A stretch of DNA of 64,000 nucleotides, from the NCBI RefSeq assembly GCF_000377565.1, contig NZ_KB898359.1:56508-120507 (forward strand), read 5' to 3'. The translations under genes and the position numbers were made by a program. Shown here piece after piece: positions 34,316 to 43,110 of this stretch; positions within the stretch are counted from its first letter, which is position 1, and each line of letters starts with the position of its first letter. The notes below the pieces were generated by a model that was given only the letters and a program-made list of their open reading frames with translations, had not been told where the DNA came from and searched no databases. This stretch comes from Rhizobium sp. 2MFCol3.1 (GTDB taxonomy: Bacteria; Pseudomonadota; Alphaproteobacteria; Rhizobiales; Rhizobiaceae).

Positions 34316-37300
34316 TGGTCCGCCTTGAAGACGACCTGGATAAAATCCGGCCGCTCATTGATGAGCGTGTGCAAAAAGCGCGGCCCTTCCGACAAGGATA
34401 CGAGATGTGTGATGAGGTGCTCGCGGATGGCGTCGCCATGGCTTTGGAGCAGTCTAATTGTTTCCTGAGCAAGTCGCGTTCTGTTCCACGAACCCGCTAC
34501 CGGACGCGGAACCCTGTTTATTTGCGCGCATTTGATGTTCAGACCGTTGTGGTGAAATTCCTCGCCAAGCTTCAAGGCGGATGCTCCACCTTGGTAGAAA
34601 GCCAAATCGATCACCGTCCCTTGCGGACGCAACGTTTTCAGTGCGTTATTGAGACTTTCCGAGGTGGCTCGGGTCTGAAACACGAAATCGGCGCCTCTCC
34701 CCATCGCGCCGTCATGCCATCTGGCCTTGGCATGTTGCCAGACCTCCTCTTCCGTCATGGCAGTCAAGCCGAGTGCTTGCGCCCTCTCGCGTCTGAAGGG
34801 CGAGGGATCGCATATCACCACGTCCGATGCACCCGCGTTCAAGGCAAAAAGTGCCGTCAGCATTCCCACAGAGCCTGCACCGTTTACCACAACTGGCCGC
34901 CCAGACAGGCTAGCACCCAGATAGGGCACGCTTGCGCCGAAATAGTCTGCGTCCGCATGAAGGATACCATTGGCGGCGATTGGGCCCATCTGCGCGACGA
35001 ATATTCCGAGAACTGGATCAAGATCGGCGGGGTGGGCGACCAGCACTTCGTGGTCTGGGTTGGCGGTGTGCCCGGTCTTATGACCGAATGTCCCCGATAC
35101 AATCTGCCCAGGGCTGAAGCCCCTGGCATCGGATTCAGACACACGCGCGACTTCCATATATCCGAGAAACGGTACCGGGTATCTCAAATCTGGTTCGTTC
35201 GATATGAAAACGCCGCGGTGGCCATCGAAGCGAGAGTGAAAATACGGATTGGTGTTCTTGAGAAAAGTCAGTTCCGTTCCGGCAGACAGGCCGGTGTACA
35301 GTGTCTCTAGCCTGACATGGCCGGGTGCAGGTGGCCCCTCCTGGTATTCAGTGAAATAGGCCTCGCCGGGGCCACTGACGCCGAGCGATCGGATAATCCG
35401 GTGCCCAGGTGGTAACCCCTCCGGTTCGTCACCGTTATGGGGCGGCGATCTCAGTGGAGAAAGCAGTTCCCTTTGGAATTGCTTGGTCTCGAGCTTGATC
35501 GGCTGGCCGCTTGACACCGAGGACATGACAGCGGTCGCAAGACGGTGGGTGACGATCGCGTCGTCATAAGGGCATCTTATATTGTTTTGAAGCCCCTTTA
35601 CCGCATCGACGAAATCGCGGTCCTCGCGCCATACAGGGTCACCGTCCGCGCCGCGCACGGGACGACCACGCCCGACGTCGACCATTATGTCGCGGTCGGT
35701 CAGTTCGATCGCAAGATTTTCCGCAAATATATGCAGTCCGATGCGGTGGCTCCATCCCAGCAGGCATGTTGACGATACGTTTGCTAGAACACCCGTCTCG
35801 AAGGTCAAGCTCGCCGTTGTTACCGTGGGAACATCCAACCCTGGGTAGTCCGAACGATCCTTGTGGCCCGCGCGCCCATAAACGTCTGTCACTTCTCCGA
35901 CCAGAAAACGCGCAAGGTCAAGAAGGTGGGTCGCCTGCTCGATCATCTGGCCTCCCGACTGGTCCTCCTTCCACCACCATCTTGGCGGCGGCGTGGAATC
36001 CAGCCAGTAACCGGACAGAAGCTGTGCAGGATTTTCCCTTAGCAGTTCACGCGCCTCCTCCACGGTATCAAGATAGCGCCAGTGGTAGCCAACGGCGGTG
36101 ATAAGTCCGCATGCCTTGACTTTGGTGGCGATCTGTTCAGCAAGCGCCAAGTCTTTTGTAACAGGCTTCTCGACAAAGAAGGGTATAGCTCTTTCAATGA
36201 GATCAAATTCCGCGTTACCGTGTGCGAAAGGCGGGATGCAGATGTAAACGGCATCAAGCCGCTCGTTGTCCAACATCGCGACGTGATTGTCATAGGATCG
36301 CGCACCGAAACGGCTTGCCGCACGATCGGCGCGAGATAGGTCGGGGTCGGCAAAGCCAACGATCTCGACATCTTCGAAGTTTGCTAGAATATCCAAGTGG
36401 CGGTTCGCGATGCCGCCGACGCCTATAAAACCGATCCGGGTGCGGGCCATGGTTTCAGTCTCCAATGATGACGTATCGACAAGATGTTTTCGGTAAACTT
36501 CAGCTGTTTCATGGGTCATACGAGACGAAGTAAAGTGCGCCTCATAACGCTCTTTCTGCGCGATGACGGTGGCTTCGCGGTCGTTGAGTGCGGCTAGACA
36601 CATGCGGGCCAGCGCGGGAGCGTTACCAGGTTCCACCAAAAAAGGATGGTCGTGGCCTAAAGCTTCGACACTTCCGTCGATCCTGGTCGCCACGACAGCC
36701 AAATTGGCAGACATGGCCTCCAATACGGCAAGCGGCAAACCTTCGAAGCGCGAAGGCAGGACGAACAGGTCCGCAAGGTGCATGAGCTCGAAGACGTCCC
36801 GACGGTTGCCTAAGAACCTCACGGCCTGCTCAATGCCAAGTTCTTTGGCCAGTGCCTCGGCCGCCGCCTGCTCCTCTCCCGTGCCGACCAAGACCAGGAC
36901 CGTCGAAGGGATCGTCTCAAGCACTTGCTGGAAGGCCTTCAATAAGGTGGTGTGATCCTTCTGTGCTGTGAACCTGGCCACCGTCAGGATAACCGTCTTT
37001 CCCGAAAGGCCGAGCTCCTCGGATTTAACCGTACGGGACACCGACGCAACGCATGGCTTCACGCCGTTTTTCACAACAGTGATTTGGGCGCTTGCTATAC
37101 CAGCGGCGACATAGGACTTTTTGGAGGATGTCGAGACAACGATGTGCTGGGCAACGAGGCTGCAGTCCTCGAGGTATTGCCGCTTTTGCTCGGCATCGGT
37201 CAGCAGATAGGGGAGATGCTCGGTTCGGATCACTGGAACACCCGACGCACTCCCCGCACGCACGACATCGTGCCCTTCCCACCCGATCCCGGCGTGGACA

Positions 37301-37551
37301 TGCAAAAGCGCGACGTAGCTTTTCGACAGCCATCTTCGAAACTCGTCGTCGTCTGCGGCTAACCTAATACGAAGCCCGACCCGTGCCGCGCGTGGAAGAA
37401 GGCCCGTCCTGTCTTCTCCGACTATCGCAACAGTGACGTCGAATTCCGTTGAAAGCCCCTCACCTAGCGCAAGCATATGCTCGCCGACACCGGACGGGTC
37501 TCGACTATCGGTCGCAAGGACGACGCGAGGCTTATCAGACATGAAGTTCAC
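34312..37551 (-). CDS. Three-domain fusion: GT4 glycosyltransferase, Gfo/Idh/MocA oxidoreductase, MDR-type dehydrogenase
   Basis: A 1079-residue protein. Residues ~1-370 are a GT4 glycosyltransferase (RVVLATDSRDPSGVGEHMLA, VARFTAQKDHTTLLKAF, PSRFEGLPLAVLEAMSANLA). Residues ~373-700 are a Gfo/Idh/MocA NAD(P)-dependent sugar oxidoreductase (RIGFIGVGGIANRHLDILAN, FFVEKPVTKDLALAEQIA with the catalytic EKP lysine, MIEQATHLLDLARFLVGEV). Residues ~720-1079 are a medium-chain dehydrogenase-like domain (GLSAGTELTFLKNTNPYF, VVNGAGSVGMLTALFALNAG). The zinc-binding cysteine/GHE motifs of classical alcohol dehydrogenases are absent. The frame is open from end to end, and the genes on both sides overlap it (17 and 4 bases), so this is a genuine fusion. 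Start 37551; an ATG at 37542 is equally plausible. Likely couples sugar-nucleotide oxidation to sugar transfer. Confidence 0.9.
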   Translation of the reverse strand: MNFMSDKPRVVLATDSRDPSGVGEHMLALGEGLSTEFDVTVAIVGEDRTGLLPRAARVGLRIRLAADDDEFRRWLSKSYVALLHVHAGIGWEGHDVVRAGSASGVPVIRTEHLPYLLTDAEQKRQYLEDCSLVAQHIVVSTSSKKSYVAAGIASAQITVVKNGVKPCVASVSRTVKSEELGLSGKTVILTVARFTAQKDHTTLLKAFQQVLETIPSTVLVLVGTGEEQAAAEALAKELGIEQAVRFLGNRRDVFELMHLADLFVLPSRFEGLPLAVLEAMSANLAVVATRIDGSVEALGHDHPFLVEPGNAPALARMCLAALNDREATVIAQKERYEAHFTSSRMTHETAEVYRKHLVDTSSLETETMARTRIGFIGVGGIANRHLDILANFEDVEIVGFADPDLSRADRAASRFGARSYDNHVAMLDNERLDAVYICIPPFAHGNAEFDLIERAIPFFVEKPVTKDLALAEQIATKVKACGLITAVGYHWRYLDTVEEARELLRENPAQLLSGYWLDSTPPPRWWWKEDQSGGQMIEQATHLLDLARFLVGEVTDVYGRAGHKDRSDYPGLDVPTVTTASLTFETGVLANVSSTCLLGWSHRIGLHIFAENLAIELTDRDIMVDVGRGRPVRGADGDPVWREDRDFVDAVKGLQNNIRCPYDDAIVTHRLATAVMSSVSSGQPIKLETKQFQRELLSPLRSPPHNGDEPEGLPPGHRIIRSLGVSGPGEAYFTEYQEGPPAPGHVRLETLYTGLSAGTELTFLKNTNPYFHSRFDGHRGVFISNEPDLRYPVPFLGYMEVARVSESDARGFSPGQIVSGTFGHKTGHTANPDHEVLVAHPADLDPVLGIFVAQMGPIAANGILHADADYFGASVPYLGASLSGRPVVVNGAGSVGMLTALFALNAGASDVVICDPSPFRRERAQALGLTAMTEEEVWQHAKARWHDGAMGRGADFVFQTRATSESLNNALKTLRPQGTVIDLAFYQGGASALKLGEEFHHNGLNIKCAQINRVPRPVAGSWNRTRLAQETIRLLQSHGDAIREHLITHLVSLSEGPRFLHTLINERPDFIQVVFKADQ

Positions 37552-38689
37552 GGAATGCAGCTTCTTCTACAAGCGCTTCCATAGCATCGAACGTCTTCTC
37601 CCAGGACGATTGGCGAAGTTTGCTGTCGATGACGTCCAGCCATCCACGGGTGCCCTGATCTATCCGACATGCGGCATCGCACGCCGCCACGAAGTCTTGC
37701 GTGCCGTCCACGAGAAATACGCCGGGCAGGCCTTCATAGGAGGCGACAACATCTGTTATCCGGGTGCTAACGACCGGCAAGCCGGCGGCAAGATATTCAG
37801 GGGTCTTGGTCGGGCTGATGAATTTCGTTGCGTCATTATGGGCAAAAGGCATTAGCGCCACGTCCCAGCCGCTCATGTAAGACGGGAGCTCGTCATACTC
37901 TTTTCGACCAAGAAAGTGGATATTTGCGGCACGAGGAAGGTCGTCGTCCGAAATCTTGACCACTGGACCGACGAACACGAAAGAATAGTTGGGGCGAGCG
38001 CGCGCGATCTCCGCGACAAGCCCCAGATCCGTCCTTTCATCAATCACACCGGCATAGCCAAGCCGTGGCGACGGTATATTTTCCTGATCAAGCGGACTGC
38101 GCTGAATGGACCTTGCTTGCCCAAAGTGCGTGATATCGACACTAGACGGATAGCAGTGGATGTTTTTGTGGCACTCGGCCCGGGAGCGATAAAGGCTTTC
38201 ACCACCTGTGAAAACCACGTCTGCACGCGCCAGAAGCCTTTGCTCTGCCTCCCGTATGGAGGATGGGGCGAACTTGAAATTCGCCAGCTCATCCATGCAG
38301 TCATAGACGACGGCTTGCGCCTCTACATGGCTGGCGATGTCGCACATCATTGGCGTGTAGAACCATAAAACTGGTCGCTCGATCCTCGCCAACTTGAGGA
38401 CCTGATCGAGGAGGTCTGACAGAGTTTGAAGCCGCTTGCTCTCGGGCCACCAATGCGGAACCCTCGGACGTATAGCCTTGACTGACGAGCCCTTGAACGT
38501 GTGGACCTCATAATATGCCAGGTGGTGATCTGTCGGGATGTATTCCTCGAAAAAGATGACGTCTCTGGTACGCGAGAACCTCTCCATCAAATGCTGCGGT
38601 CGCTGGAACACAAAATCCCACCGCAGGTGCGAAAAGCAAACAATTGGGGCGTTTCGAGGCGGCGTGTTGAAGGCACTTACAAGGTTCAT
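37535..38689 (-). CDS. Glycosyltransferase (GT4-like)
   Basis: A 384-residue GT-B transferase. Seen: VCFSHLRWDFVFQRPQHLME at the start (a pattern shared with exopolysaccharide and teichuronic-type glycosyltransferases), YDCMDELANFKFAPSSIREA, RLGYAGVIDERTDLGLVAEI and the donor-binding region TKFISPTKTPEYLAAGLPVV. No membrane segment; peripheral cytoplasmic enzyme. Second gene of the operon, overlapping the next by 17 bases. Donor and acceptor sugars cannot be told from sequence. Confidence 0.9.
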   Translation of the reverse strand: MNLVSAFNTPPRNAPIVCFSHLRWDFVFQRPQHLMERFSRTRDVIFFEEYIPTDHHLAYYEVHTFKGSSVKAIRPRVPHWWPESKRLQTLSDLLDQVLKLARIERPVLWFYTPMMCDIASHVEAQAVVYDCMDELANFKFAPSSIREAEQRLLARADVVFTGGESLYRSRAECHKNIHCYPSSVDITHFGQARSIQRSPLDQENIPSPRLGYAGVIDERTDLGLVAEIARARPNYSFVFVGPVVKISDDDLPRAANIHFLGRKEYDELPSYMSGWDVALMPFAHNDATKFISPTKTPEYLAAGLPVVSTRITDVVASYEGLPGVFLVDGTQDFVAACDAACRIDQGTRGWLDVIDSKLRQSSWEKTFDAMEALVEEAAFRELHV

Positions 38690-38728
38690 CGCGGTTCCCC
38701 GTGCGCTGTTGTGCCGGTCAACCTGCGT

Positions 38729-39913
38729 TTAAAATCTTTGTTCCTTTCCCTTGAAAATATGCCGTCCTTTCTTCGTCGACAGGATTGCGTTCGTCAGTTT
38801 TTCAATCGAGTGCTGCCATACCCAGTTTTCAAGGACAGTCTGTCTCGGAGAGAACCGTCCAATATCTCCCAAGATATCGGCGAACCCTGTGTGAAAATTC
38901 TCCGCGGTTCGCGTCACACCGGTTTCGCGTCGGATGTATTGGAGACCGCACTTCAGCTTTGCATTCGCCAGGACTGGTATCCCCGCGAGCATATACTCGG
39001 TGATTATAGCGGGAGCACCGTCGTCGATGCCGCAGACAACACCAAGTCGCGATTGGTTTATCAGCTTGTTTAACGCGCTATAAGAGACGCCGGGAGGCTC
39101 GATAAAGTCTACATCAACTGCGAGCCTGTCGGCCATGGCTTTCAGGTCGTCGACCAGTTCACCGTATCCGCAGACGCACAAGGCCTTCAGTTTCCGTGGG
39201 AATTTAGCAAGCGCATCGAAGAGGATGTCATGACGCTTGTATGGCTGTGCGGCTGCGATGTAGATGACATCATATACTTTTTCTAAAGGCAGCGGGCCGA
39301 ACATTGTCGGGGACGCAAACTCGGGACCAATCGGTAGCACGATAGTCTCCACGCCTGGGTAAATTTGTCGAACTTCATCTGACTGCCATTCAGCTCCCGT
39401 GATAACCAAGTCGAAGTGTCGTCCCACTTCAAAAGGTACTCTCAAGGATGGGGCATCAATCGAATTGTAGATTTTGAAGCTGGAAGAGCACGCGGCCATG
39501 ACGTCTTCGCTTACGCCCAGGCCCCACACGCATAGCAGCTCTGGCGCGCCGAAGGCTTGAATGTGGCCAATCATGTCGTTCGAGTTGAAAGGTGCTGCAA
39601 AGCCGTTCATCTGGAAGGCACGCCGCCGCAGCGGCGAGGTCACGTCCCGAGGTTCAGACGGAGCCTCGCCGCCCCTCCAATGTGTCCAGATCTCCGCTTC
39701 GTCGGCCAACCCGGATTTGACGCACGCCAATGGCAACCGCTCAAGATAGCTTCCCTCAACTGGAAAATCTGAAATCTCAACCTGCCCGGCCGCTTGCGGA
39801 ACGGCCTGCCATTTGTCCCGATACCATTCAACGGATGGTCGCGGGTCTTCATCAAAAGGGCCCTCTTGGTAGTCACTGATTACGACAACGCGCGAGGAAT
39901 GTTCTTTTACCAT
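38729..39913 (-). CDS. Glycosyltransferase (GT-B fold), first gene of the glycan operon
   Basis: A 394-residue protein with two Rossmann-like halves. Seen: RVVVISDYQEGPFDEDPRPS, LVITGAEWQSDEVRQIYPGV, YIAAAQPYKRHDILFDALAK and the C-terminal donor-site pattern CGIDDGAPAIITEYMLAGIP. The E-Y-M-L-A-G-I-P-V-L block fits GT4-like transferases. No export signal. It leads a minus-strand operon of four genes (39913 to 32042) with gaps or overlaps of at most 40 bases. Upstream promoter not identified. Confidence 0.85.
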   Translation of the reverse strand: MVKEHSSRVVVISDYQEGPFDEDPRPSVEWYRDKWQAVPQAAGQVEISDFPVEGSYLERLPLACVKSGLADEAEIWTHWRGGEAPSEPRDVTSPLRRRAFQMNGFAAPFNSNDMIGHIQAFGAPELLCVWGLGVSEDVMAACSSSFKIYNSIDAPSLRVPFEVGRHFDLVITGAEWQSDEVRQIYPGVETIVLPIGPEFASPTMFGPLPLEKVYDVIYIAAAQPYKRHDILFDALAKFPRKLKALCVCGYGELVDDLKAMADRLAVDVDFIEPPGVSYSALNKLINQSRLGVVCGIDDGAPAIITEYMLAGIPVLANAKLKCGLQYIRRETGVTRTAENFHTGFADILGDIGRFSPRQTVLENWVWQHSIEKLTNAILSTKKGRHIFKGKEQRF

Positions 39914-40597
39914 TTGGTATCACCATCGATTGCAGCGGAAGGACACAGGAACTGCTCGTGGCGAACCGTTCTTTCTGAGATGCGTCACTCTCGCATGTCT
40001 GGACGTGGGATGGCCGAAAGAGAGGTGAAGGGCATCCTGGAAGAGCTGGTCACCGCCCCCGCCCTGTCCGTCAAGCCTGAGCGACTCCCTCGACAACCGA
40101 ACCTTCCCGAGCGGCCGTGATGCGAGGGCGCCTGATTGCTTCGTTGGAAGTGCCCTGTTCACCCGATCTGTCAAGATCGTCGTTTTTTAAAACCATTCCT
40201 GTTTCCTCGACGCTAACGCTGCTCGAGGATCTCGGTTCCCTATGGTTTCATCCTCTAGAGGATCGTCGCTCTTCCCTATTACCAAACCGAATCCGGGTTC
40301 TTTCAGGTAAACCATAAAGGCATGCACGATCTGGGTGTCGGCAAGGGCCGAAGCCTGCGGGCGCTGGGTTTTGTATCACCGGATATTCAACGAAATCTTG
40401 CGACGGTCGCCCGCGTGGTCGATCGGTTACCATCCTTCCATGCGTCGGTCGGATCATGTTGCTCTGTCCCTGACTGCTCACCGGCTTTGAGCGCGATGCT
40501 GACGCGTGCTGTCTGCTCGACGCAGCCAAGCTGCCCATTGCGTCTGAAGGGTCGACTTTTGATGATACCCCGAAGGTAGTAGGCCCGCTGGTGAAAC
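39914..40597. other. Gene-poor region upstream of the glycan operon
   Basis: No open frame gives a recognisable protein. A plus-strand hairpin with a T-run lies at 40164-40188. Part of the stretch may be decayed coding DNA (for example 40320-40440) but no family could be assigned. Confidence 0.35.
40164..40188 (+). terminator. Possible rho-independent terminator, plus strand
   Basis: CGATCT (40164-40169) and AGATCG (40174-40179) form a short stem with a 4-base loop, followed within a few bases by six T residues. No clear plus-strand gene precedes it. Confidence 0.4.
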
Positions 40598-40978
40598 TTA
40601 TTCGGCGGCTAAACGTATCCTGATTGCCGAACCCCAACGTCCGCACCTGTTCGGACGTTCGGCCTGACGAAGAGGAGAGCGCGACAGCTCTCCTCTTTCT
40701 TCGTCGAAGCGGGACAGCGGATTGCGACGCGGTAGGGCGGAGTAAGGCACGGTTCTGCCCCGGGCCGCAAGCCTAGGCATTCTTTGCTCTCCGGGACACC
40801 GTAAACTTTCGGGTTCATAGGCAGCGATGACTTTTGTTGTGCCATCGTCCGAGGCGGCGACGCTAACCTTCCAATTAAATGAGCAAGCCCGGGCCTCTTC
40901 CTCACGCTCTTGACAGGCAAAGAGGCTGCTCGGAGCAGCTTCCCGCTGCATCATTAATGGCGACAAATTCAAGCCCAC
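40598..40978 (-). CDS. Doubtful hypothetical protein
   Basis: A 126-residue frame. The first ~60 residues (LSPLMMQREAAPSSLFACQE, ARACSFNWKVSVAASDDGTT, KVIAAYEPESLRCPGEQRMP) read like a real rhizobial protein, while the remainder is arginine-rich and could be either a genuine tail or read-through. No domain recognised. Confidence 0.3.
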   Translation of the reverse strand: MGLNLSPLMMQREAAPSSLFACQEREEEARACSFNWKVSVAASDDGTTKVIAAYEPESLRCPGEQRMPRLAARGRTVPYSALPRRNPLSRFDEERGELSRSPLRQAERPNRCGRWGSAIRIRLAAE

Positions 40979-41324
40979 AGGTCGGGCGGATCCGCCGTCC
41001 TCCTACCCCACAGGTTTGGGCGTCGGTACTTTACCGCGGCGAGTTGTCCTCTGCAACGTGACCATCGAAAGGCAAATAATTTGGTCGACAATCGCGCCGA
41101 GGCGACGGCCGATGATGGCATGCTCCATGCTAGTAAGGATATTATTGTCAGGATGGAGGGTGGCTTTTAGCGTTCCGAGGAGGCACGGCTCACGGCACGC
41201 CGAGAATGCGACGCCAGACGCATAAGGTTTCTTAGTGACACAGATGACTATAACAATCTGTCGAAAAGGTCACGTCGTGCGGCCGAGCTGGGCAAGCCGA
41301 CGGGTTTCATTCTCATCACGACCG
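40979..41324. other. Intergenic region, nothing recognised
   Basis: About 345 bases with no convincing coding frame or signal. Confidence 0.35.
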
Positions 41325-41531
41325 CTAGCCTTGCTTTGTCGTTCCGTCACCGTCTGCTCTGACTGACCAAACTTCGCCCTCGCCGTCCTCGTCGATGACA
41401 CGAGCGAAGGTAGCCCCCTCGATGTCCAGGGTTCTACGCGCCAGGATTTGCGCGTTTTCTTTGAGTTCGATGCCGGCCTCAACGCAGATCAGGCCACTGC
41501 TTTTATGATTGTACTCAACACGATAAGTCAT
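41325..41531 (-). CDS. Small hypothetical protein
   Basis: A 68-residue protein (MTYRVEYNHKSSGLICVEAG, IELKENAQILARRTLDIEGA, VIDEDGEGEVWSVRADGD). The alternating pattern suggests a small beta-rich domain. GGAGACAG upstream is a weak ribosome-binding site. No family recognised. Confidence 0.55.
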   Translation of the reverse strand: MTYRVEYNHKSSGLICVEAGIELKENAQILARRTLDIEGATFARVIDEDGEGEVWSVRADGDGTTKQG

Positions 41532-41654
41532 TTCAGGTCTGTCTCCATATGGCAGAAAGGTGAGTAACCAACCGCAGCCTCGAAATCTGAGCGAAAATCG
41601 ACACCGAAGGCACGTGGCTTTCCCGCCCCTTTCATTGCTGCCGCGGCCTCAACG

Positions 41655-41888
41655 TCAATGGATTGCGATTGAGGTGGGCGCATTCGATTGGATGCCTATC
41701 CGACCGACATAAGTGCCAATAAGCGATGACGTGATCGCGTCTACCGTGACAACGCCTCCATTGTAGAGGTCGATCGCAGCGGCACATAGTATTTCGGTCG
41801 AGGGGTCGTCGGGCGTCATATTATAATAATCAAACCAGTTTCGTACTGCCTCAGAAATCAGCTTCACAGCCTGGTCGCTTGTAGCCAT
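41655..41888 (-). CDS. Small hypothetical protein, third member of the window's paralogous family
   Basis: A 77-residue protein; ATG 41888 follows AAGGAG by 8 bases. Its core AVRNWFDYYNMTPDDPSTEI then LCAAAIDLYNGGVVTVDAIT aligns by eye with the proteins at 6040 and 10531. The T-x-D-x-x-S-x-x-L-C-A-A-A-I-x-L-x-x-x-G motif is the most conserved part. Function unknown; no stress-type promoter found for this copy. Confidence 0.7.
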   Translation of the reverse strand: MATSDQAVKLISEAVRNWFDYYNMTPDDPSTEILCAAAIDLYNGGVVTVDAITSSLIGTYVGRIGIQSNAPTSIAIH

Positions 41889-42046
41889 GGCGCTCACTCC
41901 TTACCTTTTGACGCACGCCAAACCGAAATCGCCCACGCCAGCGAGCTGCGCCCTCCACGTGGAAGACAGCCGACAAGGCATCAACGGTCGCTCGAATGAG
42001 AGATCGGAAACCGCCGCGTGCCCGCCGGTCTGTGCAATGAGGGAAG

Positions 42047-42256
42047 TCAACCCTTTGGTCGGCTTTTCGCTGAGCCGCGGTCCCGTTGCAGAGCGGCGAT
42101 GATCAATGGTGCAGCCGCAATGACAACCCGGCCGAGCGGCACCCTGCGAAGGACCCGGGTCGCCACGGCACTACCGGCGATACCCGCGATCACTTTCCCC
42201 CAAGGAAATGCCCCAGAGGTCTCCACATTGTCGGAATTTGTTGTTCGCTTCGGCAT
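42047..42256 (-). CDS. Small hypothetical protein with hydrophobic segments
   Basis: A 69-residue protein starting MPKRTTNSDNVETSGAFPWG, preceded by GAGGAGCT. Two moderately hydrophobic stretches (KVIAGIAGSAVATRVL and GRVVIAAAPLIIAAL) could span or dip into the membrane. Ends with a basic tail. No family recognised. Confidence 0.6.
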   Translation of the reverse strand: MPKRTTNSDNVETSGAFPWGKVIAGIAGSAVATRVLRRVPLGRVVIAAAPLIIAALQRDRGSAKSRPKG

Positions 42257-42675
42257 ATCCAGCTCCTCAATTCGTGCAAGCGCCATCAATATCTTTTGGT
42301 AAGGGTTTGACCGAAACCCAATACCGATGCGCGTTAACGAGCGGATGGTAAAAAAAGTTCAATTCGAAGCTTGAACACTTCCCCGATGGTATCGCTGCTG
42401 CGCGTTCACCACGGGATCGCCTCGACATGCCTTGAACCCTGCTCTGAACCGGATCCTCATCAAATGTTCCAACGTCCTGCTGCTATAACACCTTAATACA
42501 CGGCGTGGTCAGCTAGCTTCGTTTTCTCGCGCTCGACGTTTGGATGACGGAGCCGCACGAGGGTCATGGCAAGGCTTTCACGACGCCTTTACTCTTGCCG
42601 CGAGCCGGGATAGGTGCTTGACAGGGGACGCCCCTGTTTACCGGCGAGGACTTCCGATGCGACTGGAACTAAACG
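42257..42675. other. Intergenic region, nothing recognised
   Basis: About 420 bases without a supported gene, repeat or regulatory site. Confidence 0.35.
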
Positions 42676-42936
42676 CTATCTGACAATGGTGATCACAGGA
42701 ATGTTGGCTTCCCCGGCGGCGTCGATGAACGCCCGTCTCGCGTCCTCTGTGGTCGTTTCTCCTGTGATGGCGTCGACGCAGGTTTTTACCGCGACGACGT
42801 ATTTTTCACCATCGTCATCTGGCCAGAACTCCAGCAGGACACGCCCGACGTCATAAAGCGTCCTAATTCTAAACGCGTCGCTGTTGGCCATCACGAGCAT
42901 CAGCGGCGTGAACTCCTTCGTTGTGTGCCAATTCAT
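42676..42936 (-). CDS. DUF982-like protein
   Basis: An 86-residue protein (MNWHTTKEFTPLMLVMANSD then FRIRTLYDVGRVLLEFWPDD, and TTEDARRAFIDAAGEANIPV). The F-x-x-x-V-x-V, D-V-x-x-x-A/L-x-F/L-L-x-x-W-P and A-x-x-A-x-x-x-A-x-x-x arrangement is typical of DUF982, a short family expanded in rhizobia, especially on plasmids. Function unknown. A TTG at 42975 would add 13 residues. Confidence 0.75.
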   Translation of the reverse strand: MNWHTTKEFTPLMLVMANSDAFRIRTLYDVGRVLLEFWPDDDGEKYVVAVKTCVDAITGETTTEDARRAFIDAAGEANIPVITIVR

Positions 42937-43110
42937 GTCAATGACCCATTGCAACGTGAACACAACGTCAACCAAGCAAGGATCGTACCGAAGCCGAGAG
43001 GGCTACTGAGCAGGCTGGCCACCCGCGCTTACATGCCAGGTCTTGCCAGGAAAGCGGTCCCACTATGGCAGCACTTGTCGTCCACCGAACCGCGGCCGCT
43101 GTAAACCATC

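Noticed and set aside
34030..35310. A 426-codon plus-strand frame opposite the fusion genes
   Set aside because: Cysteine/arginine-rich, no motifs, and lies across two well-supported minus-strand genes.
39914..41324. Possible recombinase or transposase remnants
   Set aside because: Some frames looked partly protein-like, but none held an identifiable recombinase or transposase motif.
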